NCBI GenBank assembly: GCA_023424395.1
Contig: JAFADY010000018.1
Location: forward strand, 1 to 64,000
DNA length: 64,000 nucleotides
Source: Bacteroidota bacterium
Lineage (GTDB): Bacteria > Bacteroidota > Bacteroidia > Bacteroidales > Dysgonomonadaceae
Direction of reading: 5' to 3'
Shown piece after piece: positions 46,406 through 54,484 of this stretch; the first letter of the stretch is position 1; each line of letters opens with the position of its first letter. The notes beneath the pieces are model-generated. The model was not told where the DNA came from, did not search any database, and worked only from the letters and a program-made list of their open reading frames with translations. A program made the translations under genes and the position numbers.

Positions 46406-46813
46406 ATGAAATCAAAACAACCTATTCAATTAACACGCGCAATGATTATTTTTCTTGCGCTTTTCTTGTTTTCTCCGGTTTATTCGGTATACAATCTTCA
46501 AATTCAAACAGAGGAGAGCAATAGATCGAAAATTGTTTTAGAAGGAATGTTAAGACAAGGTGGCTTACGTTCCGGTACTGATCCCATCGTTGTTGAGATA
46601 CAGGATAAAGTAATGCTCATTACTTTCCAAAAAGATGTAGGCAACATCAACATATCCATGACAAACGAAAGTGGTGAAAATGTGTACACTAACACAGTAA
46701 ACAGTGCCGGCTTACCATCATTCAATATCTTTTTAACCCATTTGCCGGCAGGAAATTATACAATTTCATTTAGCAATGAGAGAGGGATGATGTGGGGTGA
46801 GTTTATTCTGTAA
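46406..46813 (+). CDS. DUF3244 secreted protein
   Basis: The 135-residue product has a signal peptide (AMIIFLALFLFSPVYSVYN) and a small Ig-like beta-sandwich: VEIQDKVMLITFQKDVGNINISMTNESGENVYTNTVNSAG, then FNIFLTHLPAGNYTISFSNERGMMWGEFIL. This is the DUF3244 family of Bacteroidota. I start at 46406; an upstream in-frame ATG lies inside the promoter region. The aerolysin-like gene follows after 117 bases. Confidence 0.8.
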   Translation: MKSKQPIQLTRAMIIFLALFLFSPVYSVYNLQIQTEESNRSKIVLEGMLRQGGLRSGTDPIVVEIQDKVMLITFQKDVGNINISMTNESGENVYTNTVNSAGLPSFNIFLTHLPAGNYTISFSNERGMMWGEFIL

Positions 46814-46930
46814 CAAAAGTAAACGAGTATAAAACCGATATTTTATTTTAATACATCCAAAAGTTATTAACTTCACCCTTATAATTTAATTGATATCAAT
46901 AATAATAGGGAATTAAAATTATTAAAACAT

Positions 46931-48178
46931 ATGAAAAAAATATTTTACATTTTAAGTATCGTTCTTCTGGTATTTTCTTGTGACAGTGCTGAAGAAGTGG
47001 CTATGTTCAATGATCATGAAAGCGCAGTGCAACAACTTGATTATATACATCAAGGAGTAGATAGTATTTTAGGAGAAATCATAGAACCTCCTAAATCAGA
47101 TTTAAAGATAAATAGAAGCCAATTAAGAGGGGCAAATGCCAATAACTCCTTATGGGACATAAGAGACATGGATGTTAATATTGTGGTAAAAGAAAACTCT
47201 TCTTATAGACGATATCTACAATCGCAAGGTGTTGGGAAAGAATTAATATTTGCCAACATAAATAACAATAGTAATCAAAAGTTCAAATTATCTTTCATGC
47301 CCCTGACGAATTATATTCTCATAAGAGATAATTCAAATAATTTATTATCTATGGGAGTTTATACAAACGCACCGGATACAAGAGTGCTTTATGCCAAAAA
47401 CACTAATAATTCATTCGGAGCTTGTTGGAATTTTAACAGTGGAGACGTACGTGAAGAATCATATATTTTAGAGAATGCCGATGCTATAAAACAAGGTAGT
47501 GGTGGCATGTGGGATATATACTACGAGGTCATTGGAGCAAATGATTCCAAAATATACTTTGATAAATATCGCAACACAGCTAGACAAGAATTTTCTATAA
47601 TTCCATTAGATAATTTTGTCATTCACAGTATCGAATTCTTCAATGACCAAACTGCTACTTTAGTTCAGCAACCAGACTTTGTTGCGAGATGGACTTATAC
47701 AAACAGAACTTCGATTCAACAAAGTATGACTACATCATTTACACAGAGAGCTACTAAAACATCTAATTTCAGTAATCAAACAAATTTAACATTAAACTAT
47801 AGTCAAACTGCAAAAGTGAAAGTTCCTTTTTTTGGAGAGGGATCTATTACCATAGGTGCTTCTCTTGGTGAGACATATACATTTGGACAATCTGAAACAA
47901 TAGAAGATTCACGAAGCTACAATTTTCCAATTTTAGTTCCAGCTCATACTACAGTAAATGCCACAGCAACAGTCAGAAGATATAAATTAGACATTCGTTA
48001 TAGGGCAAAAGTACGTGGTATAAATACTGGAAGAGAAATCACAATCGATGGCGTTTGGACTGGTGTAGATTGTTCTGAAGTAGTTGGTTATGCTGAGCAA
48101 ATTCCTCTTGGTCAAAGTACAGTAAAAAGCTCCAAGACATTCAAAATCAATCCAAATAATGAGATAACTTTCAACTAA
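46931..48178 (+). CDS. Aerolysin/ETX-MTX2-like pore-forming lipoprotein
   Basis: The 415-residue product has a lipoprotein signal (YILSIVLLVFSC) with acidic residues just after the Cys, consistent with surface export. Residues ~70-240 are beta-rich with two related segments (KFKLSFMPLTNYILIRD and EFSIIPLDNFVIHSIEF), possibly a lectin-like domain. From about 256 the aerolysin fold pattern appears: TNRTSIQQSMTTSFT, a Ser/Thr-rich alternating stretch likely forming the membrane hairpin, and SYNFPILVPAHTTVNATATVRR. Family members oligomerise into beta-barrel pores. Target and activation are unknown; remote homology only, judged by eye. Confidence 0.65.
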   Translation: MKKIFYILSIVLLVFSCDSAEEVAMFNDHESAVQQLDYIHQGVDSILGEIIEPPKSDLKINRSQLRGANANNSLWDIRDMDVNIVVKENSSYRRYLQSQGVGKELIFANINNNSNQKFKLSFMPLTNYILIRDNSNNLLSMGVYTNAPDTRVLYAKNTNNSFGACWNFNSGDVREESYILENADAIKQGSGGMWDIYYEVIGANDSKIYFDKYRNTARQEFSIIPLDNFVIHSIEFFNDQTATLVQQPDFVARWTYTNRTSIQQSMTTSFTQRATKTSNFSNQTNLTLNYSQTAKVKVPFFGEGSITIGASLGETYTFGQSETIEDSRSYNFPILVPAHTTVNATATVRRYKLDIRYRAKVRGINTGREITIDGVWTGVDCSEVVGYAEQIPLGQSTVKSSKTFKINPNNEITFN

Positions 48179-48223
48179 AAAAATTTAATTTATTTCATCT
48201 CTTTTTAATAGAATTGTATTATA

Positions 48224-48796
48224 ATGAATAAAAAATTAGTTGTTTTTGTAGCGAGCGCTCTTTTGTCAATATTAAACCTCTTTAGTCAGGATAATATAGT
48301 TTCGTACTACACTCATATAGAAAATGAAACACCTAATTATATTGTTTTTTCGAATGATGGAAAACTAATTGCTACAGGACTCTACGGTTGTGTCAGAATA
48401 TGGGATGTTAATTCAAAAAAATTTAGTGATTATAAAACTAAATTGAAAAATGAAACACCTAATTATATAAGTTTTTCACCAAACGGGAAAAATATTGCTG
48501 CAGGTGTGTACGGCGCTGTCAGAATATGGAATCTATTAACTGGCGAATTTGTAGACTATCCAACTAAATTAAAAAATGAGACACCTATTTATGTAAGTTT
48601 TTCTCCTAACGGAAAAAATATTGCTACAGGAGTTTATGGAGCAATAAGAGTATGGAACATACAAACAGGGGAATTTAAAGATTATCCAACTAAATTGAAA
48701 AATGAAAAGCCTACGTTCGTAAAATTTTCACCAGACGGAAAATTAATTGCTACTGGAATATTTGGTGAAGTACGAATATGGAGAATTTCAAATTAA
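48224..48796 (+). CDS. Secreted four-blade WD40-like repeat protein
   Basis: The 190-residue product has a signal peptide (LVVFVASALLSILNLFSQ) and then four near-identical 42-residue repeats. Each carries ETPNYISFSPNGKNIA followed by a G-V-Y-G-A-V-R-I-W-N block, ending with the WD-like R-I-W. Four blades are half of an ordinary propeller, so dimerisation or a shortened gene is likely. The DNA repeats are also close. The gene follows the aerolysin-like gene by 45 bases and is probably cotranscribed. Confidence 0.75.
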   Translation: MNKKLVVFVASALLSILNLFSQDNIVSYYTHIENETPNYIVFSNDGKLIATGLYGCVRIWDVNSKKFSDYKTKLKNETPNYISFSPNGKNIAAGVYGAVRIWNLLTGEFVDYPTKLKNETPIYVSFSPNGKNIATGVYGAIRVWNIQTGEFKDYPTKLKNEKPTFVKFSPDGKLIATGIFGEVRIWRISN

Positions 48797-49016
48797 TCGT
48801 TTTTCGTATCTGATATTCTTGATTTATTAATCTAAAAAAGAGTTTAGTAGATTACAAAAATTATTTATCTATGTAATTATTTGATAATCTGTAAAATAAT
48901 TGCCATTTTATAGAGTAAGGCCTTGAGTTTCTGTTTATTCACAGATGATTAACAGTCTATTACGTGATTGGCTAATTCATATATACTCACAGGATTATAA
49001 GTCGAATTATATCAAA

Positions 49017-49052
49017 AAACGAGGGTGATTGTATCTATTTTCATCCTCGTTT
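49017..49052 (+). terminator. Hairpin after the WD40-like gene
   Basis: AAACGAGG (49017-49024) and CCTCGTTT (49045-49052) pair, with outer ATC/GAT and inner TGA/TCA extension. There is no strong T-run. It lies 220 bases after the WD40-like stop. The region 48,797-49,016 is A+T-rich and otherwise featureless. Confidence 0.45.
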
Positions 49053-49086
49053 GATACTTGTTAAAATTATTCAAACAATAAAAGTC

Positions 49087-49515
49087 ATGAATACCAAAAA
49101 ATCTGCTATTATTTCGTTACTGTGTTTTTTATCAATATGTCTCTTGTTTTCAAGTTGTGAAAACAATAAGGAAATACTCGATCTAAATGCAGAATCCTTA
49201 AAGCAAACCAGCTGGAGTGGCCAACTAATCGAATCATATAATGAGGGTGAGAATGTCCATTATTCAGATGTGGGATTTATTTTTTACACTACTGAAACCG
49301 GTCAGTTCGATTTAAAATATGAAACAGATTTGGAACCATCAATTACTAAATTTGATTATCATGTAGACGGGAAATTATTATTTATAAAAAAGAATATAAC
49401 TTTAGGAGGATACTGGTTGCTTTTAGAAAAAAGTAACAACAGAATGATATTGGAACAAAGTTCAGGTGGAAAATACTCATACAAGGCTACACTAGTATTG
49501 GAAAGGAGACATTGA
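49087..49515 (+). CDS. Putative lipoprotein (lipocalin-like size)
   Basis: The 142-residue product has a lipoprotein signal (AIISLLCFLSICLLFSSC) and a beta-rich mature part: TSWSGQLIESYNEGENVHYSDVGFIFYTTETGQFDLKYETD and GKLLFIKKNITLGGYWLLLEK. The pattern resembles small lipocalin-like domains of Bacteroidota (W-x-G near the start), but I cannot assign a family. I take the ATG at 49087, where the signal peptide starts. Confidence 0.65.
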   Translation: MNTKKSAIISLLCFLSICLLFSSCENNKEILDLNAESLKQTSWSGQLIESYNEGENVHYSDVGFIFYTTETGQFDLKYETDLEPSITKFDYHVDGKLLFIKKNITLGGYWLLLEKSNNRMILEQSSGGKYSYKATLVLERRH

Positions 49516-49640
49516 TCCGTTCACTATTACATGTTAAGGTGTTAACATCACTTTATTGTTTTAAAATACTTTGTACAAAAAGAATAGGAAATTCGATTCT
49601 TATAATATACAAATTTCAAAAATACCTAAAAAATAGTTTT

Positions 49641-50252
49641 ATGAATAAACTTAATACAATATTTTTCATCTTACTTATTGGAATATTCATTGCCGGATGT
49701 ACTAACTTGGGAGATGAAATTGATTACGATGATGAAGTGTCTAACGCAATGGGTACACGAGCAGGTTTAGCGACAGTAATAACTTATCCAACCGTTTCAG
49801 AAATGGCATCTAACTATCAAGTAGTAGCGTCAATGGCGGCAGCTTGGAATTCAACAATAGACGCTGTAAGGCGAGGATATAGGCAAGAATACGGCTTTTT
49901 TATTTATTATGATTATATAAAAAACGAAATTAAGCCGGGCAGCATTGTCATGGGTGGCGCAATTACCGGATGCGCAGGCACAAATGCCAGTATAAACCTC
50001 GGAATACCAACCAGTAATTTGCAAGTATGTGGTTTTTTTCATACTCACACACCATTAAATAATTGTAGTCAGGGCGACAGTAGAGTCGTCGGGCCTTCTG
50101 GAACAGACACCAGAGCTTACAATGGTACACTACCTGGCCTACTTTATGATTTTGTTGGAACAAATGGTGTAATAATTGGAGGACATTCTCTAAGCGCTCC
50201 CAAAAAATTATATACCTTTGGGCCTAATAGAAAAGCATCAATCAATATCTAA
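49641..50252 (+). CDS. JAMM/MPN-like putative metalloprotease lipoprotein
   Basis: The 203-residue product has a lipoprotein signal (FFILLIGIFIAGC, Cys 20) followed by acidic residues (DEIDYDDE). The domain contains QEYGFFIYYD (Glu 83), VCGFFHTHTPLNN (His 134, His 136, Pro 138) and GPSGTD (Ser 153, Asp 156), an arrangement like the E...HxHP...SxxD zinc site of JAB/MPN proteases. The gap between HxH and SxxD is longer than standard. Related bacterial domains occur in secreted toxins (DUF4329-like). I start at 49641; the upstream frame overlaps the previous gene. Confidence 0.55.
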   Translation: MNKLNTIFFILLIGIFIAGCTNLGDEIDYDDEVSNAMGTRAGLATVITYPTVSEMASNYQVVASMAAAWNSTIDAVRRGYRQEYGFFIYYDYIKNEIKPGSIVMGGAITGCAGTNASINLGIPTSNLQVCGFFHTHTPLNNCSQGDSRVVGPSGTDTRAYNGTLPGLLYDFVGTNGVIIGGHSLSAPKKLYTFGPNRKASINI

Positions 50253-50447
50253 GAGAAAACTTAAAATAGTATACTGAAAATTTCAGTTACAAAGTTAGTT
50301 TATGATATATTTTGAAGGAATATGAATTCCTACCAACCAAGATTTTATATGGAGGTAGAAGCAACACGAATAAGTATTATTTTTGATTAAGCGTAAAATC
50401 GTGGTGATTTGTATGAGATAAATACGTAAAAATAAAAATATAAACAG

Positions 50448-50984
50448 ATGAAAACAAAAATTATTTTTGCATTGATGATTTTCTTTCTAATGGGAATGAA
50501 TCTTCATGCGCAAACCAAGAAAATAAACATTAAAAATATGTGTGATGTTGAACGTAATCAATATCTAACAGATTTAGCAAAGGAGTTGACACTTACATTT
50601 GGGCCCGAATATTATCAGATAATAAAAGGGGCACCAAAAATATCTGAATTAAAGAAGTTTGAAACGGGCGAAGATACCAGAGTAGCTATAACAAAAAATG
50701 CAGGCAAAGAATATTATGAAATCACTTTACCCTATGATACAACGAATATAATACTTGATTGGGATTATGCTTCCAAAGTTCAAATTTGGAGTGACACAGG
50801 GAGCCCGATTGGAATAATTTTTGGTAACGGAATGGGATTAAACTTTTTATTTGACGACCTAAACACAATAAAAAAATCAAAGAAAATCGTGCCTTTGCAA
50901 CAAGCTGATAATACAAGAGAATATGATTTAATCCCAAATGAGGAAGAGATTAAAGAATACAAGAAATACTTAGATAAAAAATAA
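50448..50984 (+). CDS. Secreted protein of unknown function
   Basis: The 178-residue product has a signal peptide (IIFALMIFFLMGMNLHAQ). The mature part contains VERNQYLTDLAKELTLTFGPEYYQ and GSPIGIIFGNGMGLNFLFDD, with a Lys/Glu-rich helical end. No family recognised. It follows the JAMM-like gene by 195 bases and ends before a terminator. A partner or immunity role for a neighbour is possible but unsupported. Confidence 0.6.
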   Translation: MKTKIIFALMIFFLMGMNLHAQTKKINIKNMCDVERNQYLTDLAKELTLTFGPEYYQIIKGAPKISELKKFETGEDTRVAITKNAGKEYYEITLPYDTTNIILDWDYASKVQIWSDTGSPIGIIFGNGMGLNFLFDDLNTIKKSKKIVPLQQADNTREYDLIPNEEEIKEYKKYLDKK

Positions 50985-51026
50985 TCTTACCCCATTCTTC
51001 ATAAAAAAACAATAAATATAAATAAT

Positions 51027-51062
51027 GAGCTTTGGTGACTTATAATTGCCATAGCTCTTTTT
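51027..51062 (+). terminator. Terminator after the secreted-protein gene
   Basis: GAGCT with adjoining TGG (51027-51035) pairs with CCA and AGCTC (51049-51057), followed by a T-run to 51062. Confidence 0.65.
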
Positions 51063-51098
51063 ATTTATTCCAAAACTCTAAAATATTTCGATATTCCC

Positions 51099-51213
51099 CC
51101 CTGTATTGTGTTATTTCCAATTGTTTGGCTGTTAATTATTTATTTTATCCAAAAAGTTAAACTCCCTGTACACCCCCTATATAGCTATTGCATAATATAA
51201 ATACTTATCTTTT
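51099..51213 (+). promoter_or_regulatory. Paired CCCTATA sites and promoter of RiPP cassette 1
   Basis: The upstream site is CCCCCCTGTATTG (CCCTGTA at 51099-51105). The downstream site is CTGTACACCCCCTATATAG (51166-51184; CCCTATA at 51175), exactly 76 bp later. TATCTTTT (51206-51213) starts 31 bp after it. GTTAAACTC precedes the second site here and at 56941. Confidence 0.7.
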
Positions 51214-51572
51214 ATTTGTGCTTGAGAAATCTACTAAGACACATAAAAGAAAAATTAATTCTATTGGGTAATCTCGATATTAAAAATAAGTTGCGGAATC
51301 AGAACCCGCTACAATTAAAAAGCCATCCCTTGCCAGGAAAGCGTAACAACTCTAATTGAGACCAATCAACCTAGAAGTTTAACTAAACTTACAAGAAAAG
51401 GCACTGCAAAGATAACAAAAACACGGTAAATTCAAGTGCCAACGAGTTTGGAATATGATTTTATCGGAAGTTACGCTCACACTTCCCTCTTTTGTGGAGA
51501 GAGTTAAGTAGTGGTCGTGGTGCAGTAATTTCCTACCGGAAATAGTGATCGGTAAGCTGTATGAAATAATGG
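51214..51572 (+). other. Long 5' leader of RiPP 1, duplicated upstream of RiPP 2
   Basis: This stretch matches 56999-57345 along most of its length. The best blocks are TTGCGGAATCAGAACCCGCT, then CCCTTGCCAGGAAAGCG, then TTTAACTAAACTTACAAGAA followed by AAGGCACTGCAAAGAT, and finally CGGTAAGCTGTATGAAA. GCGG/CCGC forms a small stem in the first block. The frame from 51545 is not required for the peptide. A regulatory RNA function is possible. Confidence 0.6.
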
Positions 51573-51622
51573 ACGCGGAATCGAAAAGCGAAATGAGTAG
51601 ATTTAAAAAAAGCATACATAAT

Positions 51623-51793
51623 ATGAGAAAAATAAAATGTATAGATGATGAAGACATGTTAAAAAGGCTTGATGAACTTACTTTAACTGAATCATCTAAA
51701 GTAAAAGGAGGTAAGTCGGCCCCTGCTTCTGTTAGACCTTACCAAGAACCTCCAATAATGTATCAAGGATATTCGGTCGGCATTCCAATATAA
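51623..51793 (+). CDS. RiPP precursor 1 with double-glycine leader
   Basis: A 56-residue peptide. The leader, MRKIKCIDDEDMLKRLDELT with the following LTESSKVKGG, ends in a double-glycine cleavage site for C39 peptidases. The 26-residue core starts KSAPASVRPYQEPPIMYQGY and ends SVGIPI; it has no Cys but many Pro and three Tyr. I choose the ATG at 51623 because it gives a 30-residue leader, matching the 31 residues of precursor 2; ATGs at 51593 and 51545 are in frame. A B12-type radical SAM enzyme follows. Confidence 0.75.
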   Translation: MRKIKCIDDEDMLKRLDELTLTESSKVKGGKSAPASVRPYQEPPIMYQGYSVGIPI

Positions 51794-51803
51794 TTAAAAT
51801 TCC

Positions 51804-51840
51804 ATGATTAGGTTATTGATGTAGATAACCTAATCATTTT
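51804..51840 (+). terminator. Hairpin between precursor 1 and its maturase
   Basis: ATGATTAGGTTAT (51804-51816) pairs perfectly with ATAACCTAATCAT (51825-51837), followed by TTT. It lies 11 bases after the precursor stop and 29 before the radical SAM gene, so it probably attenuates transcription or protects the precursor mRNA. Confidence 0.75.
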
Positions 51841-51868
51841 CAAATAAAAAGTGTAAATTTTATAATAA

Positions 51869-53716
51869 ATGAGTAAGAAAGTTTTATTAAACTGCATGCC
51901 TCCTTCAATAGTTGGAATACCTTCTCCGGGATTAACGGTGATAAAATCCTTTTTAGAAAATAACGGATATGTTGTTGACATTATATATTGGAATTTAATA
52001 TTTAATTCGATACAAAAAGATTTTTTTAATTTTAACGAAAAAATAGATGAAGATGAATCTATAAATATTCTCCCTTTTAATTCTTATATCGCTGCTAGAA
52101 ATAATGACAATGCATTAATTGAAAAAATACTATCCAGAATCTTATATGAAAAACCTCAATTCCATATAAAAGGAAGAGTGTTTTTAAGAGATAGACTATT
52201 TGAGTTTGTTTCTAGAATAGAAAAAATATTCGATGAACAAATAGATCTCCTGAATATACAAGAATATGAATACATAGGTATTACATTTCAATTTTATCAA
52301 TGGATTTCAGGTAATATTTTAGTTGAAAAGCTAAAAATGAAAAATAAAAAACTTAAAGTTATTATAGGAGGTTTCGGAACAAAGCAATCTGCATATGCTT
52401 TCTTAAAAAATTTTGAGATTTTTGATTTTGCTATATGGGGTGAAGGTGAATATCCTATATTGCAACTTCTTCATGAATTGGATTCTTTAGTTCCTGATTT
52501 TAAAAAAGTTCCTAATTTAATTTACCGAGAAAATGAAAGGTTAGAAATAAGCGAGGAACGAAATAAATATGTTAATTTAAACTCTTCATTTATTAATGAT
52601 TTTTCAGACTATTTTAATCAAATACATAAATATACATTAGATGAAATTGTAAGAATTCCAGTTGAAACAGGTCGAGGTTGTCACTGGAACAAATGTCATT
52701 TTTGTTTTTTAAATTCGGGATATAAATTCAGGAATAAATCTTCTCAAACAATTATTAAAGAAATCGAGACCTATATTTTGTCATACAAAATTAACAAGTT
52801 TATATTTCTTGACAATGATACAATTGGAAATGATTATAGTTCATTCAATATATTTTTAGACGATCTTATATTGCTTAGGAGCAAATATCCCAGATTTGAA
52901 ATATACATGGCCGAAATAGTGACTAAAGATATAGATTATGAAGTAATAAAAAAAATGAAACTAGCTAGTTTTAAAAGCCTGCAAATAGGATATGAATCTC
53001 CTAGTAATGAACTACTAAAAAAAATAGATAAAAAAAACACCTTTGCGAGTAATTTACTCTTTATAAAATGGTCAACACATTTTCAAATTAGGATTGCAGG
53101 ATTAAATATTATTAGAAATCTTCTTGAGGAAACAACAGAAGATATAGAGGAAAGTATTAATAATCTTTTGTTCTTGCGTTTCTTTTTAAAAAGAAAATTA
53201 TTAGAGCATAATCACTCAATGTTATCAATAAGGAGTTCGTCAAGATATTTTAGAGCCAAAAATAAATATAATATTTCAGAATGGAAAAAATCTTCCTATT
53301 ATGATTTTCTTCCAGAAGGATTTGTAAATGAAGAAGACAGATTTCATATATTTGAATTTTTAAATTTATCTTATAATCCAGTTTGGGATATTTTTAAGAA
53401 AGTTGAATCTCATTATTTGGATTCTTATTATGAATACAAACTTATCAGGAACGATGACCTTATTATATATTCGGAGTTGTTAAATAATGAAAAAATAAAC
53501 GAATTATCTTTTGATACAAATAATTCTATGCATTGGAATGTTTTGTGTATTTGCAACAAAAAAATTGCATCAATTGATGATATTTCCACATCTCTAAAAA
53601 TGGACAGAAAAGATGCCGAAAATATATTGAGCTCTTTAAATAAAGAAGGACTGCTTTATTCCAGTAGTCGATATGAAGAAAATGTTACAATCATAAATAC
53701 AGACTTTATATATTAA
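51869..53716 (+). CDS. Cobalamin-binding-type radical SAM RiPP maturase
   Basis: The 615-residue protein has an N-terminal B12-binding-like fold (VLLNCMPPSIVGIPSPGLTVIKSFLENNGY, with VIIGGFGTKQSAYAFL and WGEGEYPILQLLHEL) and a radical SAM domain from about 265. Its cluster motif is RGCHWNKCHFCF, which has C-x4-C-x2-C spacing. Later NKFIFLDNDTIGND and FKSLQIGYESPS fit the barrel. The ~150 C-terminal residues may form a winged helix for peptide binding. It resembles RiPP maturation enzymes of the radical SAM/B12 group that methylate unactivated carbons. The reaction on precursor 1 is unknown. Confidence 0.82.
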   Translation: MSKKVLLNCMPPSIVGIPSPGLTVIKSFLENNGYVVDIIYWNLIFNSIQKDFFNFNEKIDEDESINILPFNSYIAARNNDNALIEKILSRILYEKPQFHIKGRVFLRDRLFEFVSRIEKIFDEQIDLLNIQEYEYIGITFQFYQWISGNILVEKLKMKNKKLKVIIGGFGTKQSAYAFLKNFEIFDFAIWGEGEYPILQLLHELDSLVPDFKKVPNLIYRENERLEISEERNKYVNLNSSFINDFSDYFNQIHKYTLDEIVRIPVETGRGCHWNKCHFCFLNSGYKFRNKSSQTIIKEIETYILSYKINKFIFLDNDTIGNDYSSFNIFLDDLILLRSKYPRFEIYMAEIVTKDIDYEVIKKMKLASFKSLQIGYESPSNELLKKIDKKNTFASNLLFIKWSTHFQIRIAGLNIIRNLLEETTEDIEESINNLLFLRFFLKRKLLEHNHSMLSIRSSSRYFRAKNKYNISEWKKSSYYDFLPEGFVNEEDRFHIFEFLNLSYNPVWDIFKKVESHYLDSYYEYKLIRNDDLIIYSELLNNEKINELSFDTNNSMHWNVLCICNKKIASIDDISTSLKMDRKDAENILSSLNKEGLLYSSSRYEENVTIINTDFIY

Positions 53717-53730
53717 TTGGGGTAAAAAAA

Positions 53731-54474
53731 ATGGGAAAAGCGCAACTTGTAACCATAAAATTCTTTATTCTCTTGATCGGTTTTTGCATTTGTAGTTTAC
53801 CGATTCATTCGCAAGAATCTAAAGTTGATTCTGTCAATTTCCCTATATTGCTTCGCCCTAACTTTCCCCTAAGTCTTCATGAACAAATGAGACAAAACTT
53901 GATCAAATCTTCAATGGAAACTAAAACATCTTTGCCTTTAAGTTTTCCATTACAATACGAAAAACCTAAATACGATATTCCAACGTATAATCTGAATATG
54001 GATAAAATTTCTCTTTCACATTATCCGATATCCTATTTGGGAGAAAATAGCGTATTATACATGTCTCATACGAATGATTTAATGCCCGGTATGGCAGCTG
54101 TTAACAATATTAACCTTGGGCTAAAAATACAGCCTACCGAAAATTGGTATATTGATATTAGTAATTCTGCTTATAAATATCGGGACTTTACCGGTATTTT
54201 TAACGATTATACCATTAATGCATCTTCATATATTTCTCTTTCTGATAATTTTGGAATAAATGTATATGGTAGTTATTCAACCCACACGTTGAACAACACA
54301 AATGCAGGCTCTATACCATATTCACCATTCGCGCCATATTCTTATTTCGGCGGAAGCGTTGAATTTAAAATAACAGAAAAATTTGGTATCGAAGCTGGAA
54401 TGTTGAGACAATATAATGCATGGAAACGTAGATGGGAGAATGTATATTTTGCTGCTCCAAAATTTTATAAGTAA
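53731..54474 (+). CDS. Outer-membrane-like protein of unknown function
   Basis: The 247-residue product has a signal peptide (FFILLIGFCICSLPIHSQ), a linker with several Pro, and a beta-rich part: INLGLKIQPTENWYIDISNSAYKY and NFGINVYGSYSTHTLNNTN. These alternating, aromatic-ended strands resemble outer-membrane strands. It starts 15 bases after the maturase stop and ends 10 bases before the large barrel gene, so it is part of the cassette. Role unknown. Confidence 0.6.
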   Translation: MGKAQLVTIKFFILLIGFCICSLPIHSQESKVDSVNFPILLRPNFPLSLHEQMRQNLIKSSMETKTSLPLSFPLQYEKPKYDIPTYNLNMDKISLSHYPISYLGENSVLYMSHTNDLMPGMAAVNNINLGLKIQPTENWYIDISNSAYKYRDFTGIFNDYTINASSYISLSDNFGINVYGSYSTHTLNNTNAGSIPYSPFAPYSYFGGSVEFKITEKFGIEAGMLRQYNAWKRRWENVYFAAPKFYK

Positions 54475-54484
54475 TATCCAGTCG

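Noticed and set aside
51545..51622. Extra N-terminal 26 residues for RiPP precursor 1
   Set aside because: They are encoded by the end of the duplicated leader and lengthen the leader peptide beyond that of precursor 2, though they cannot be excluded.
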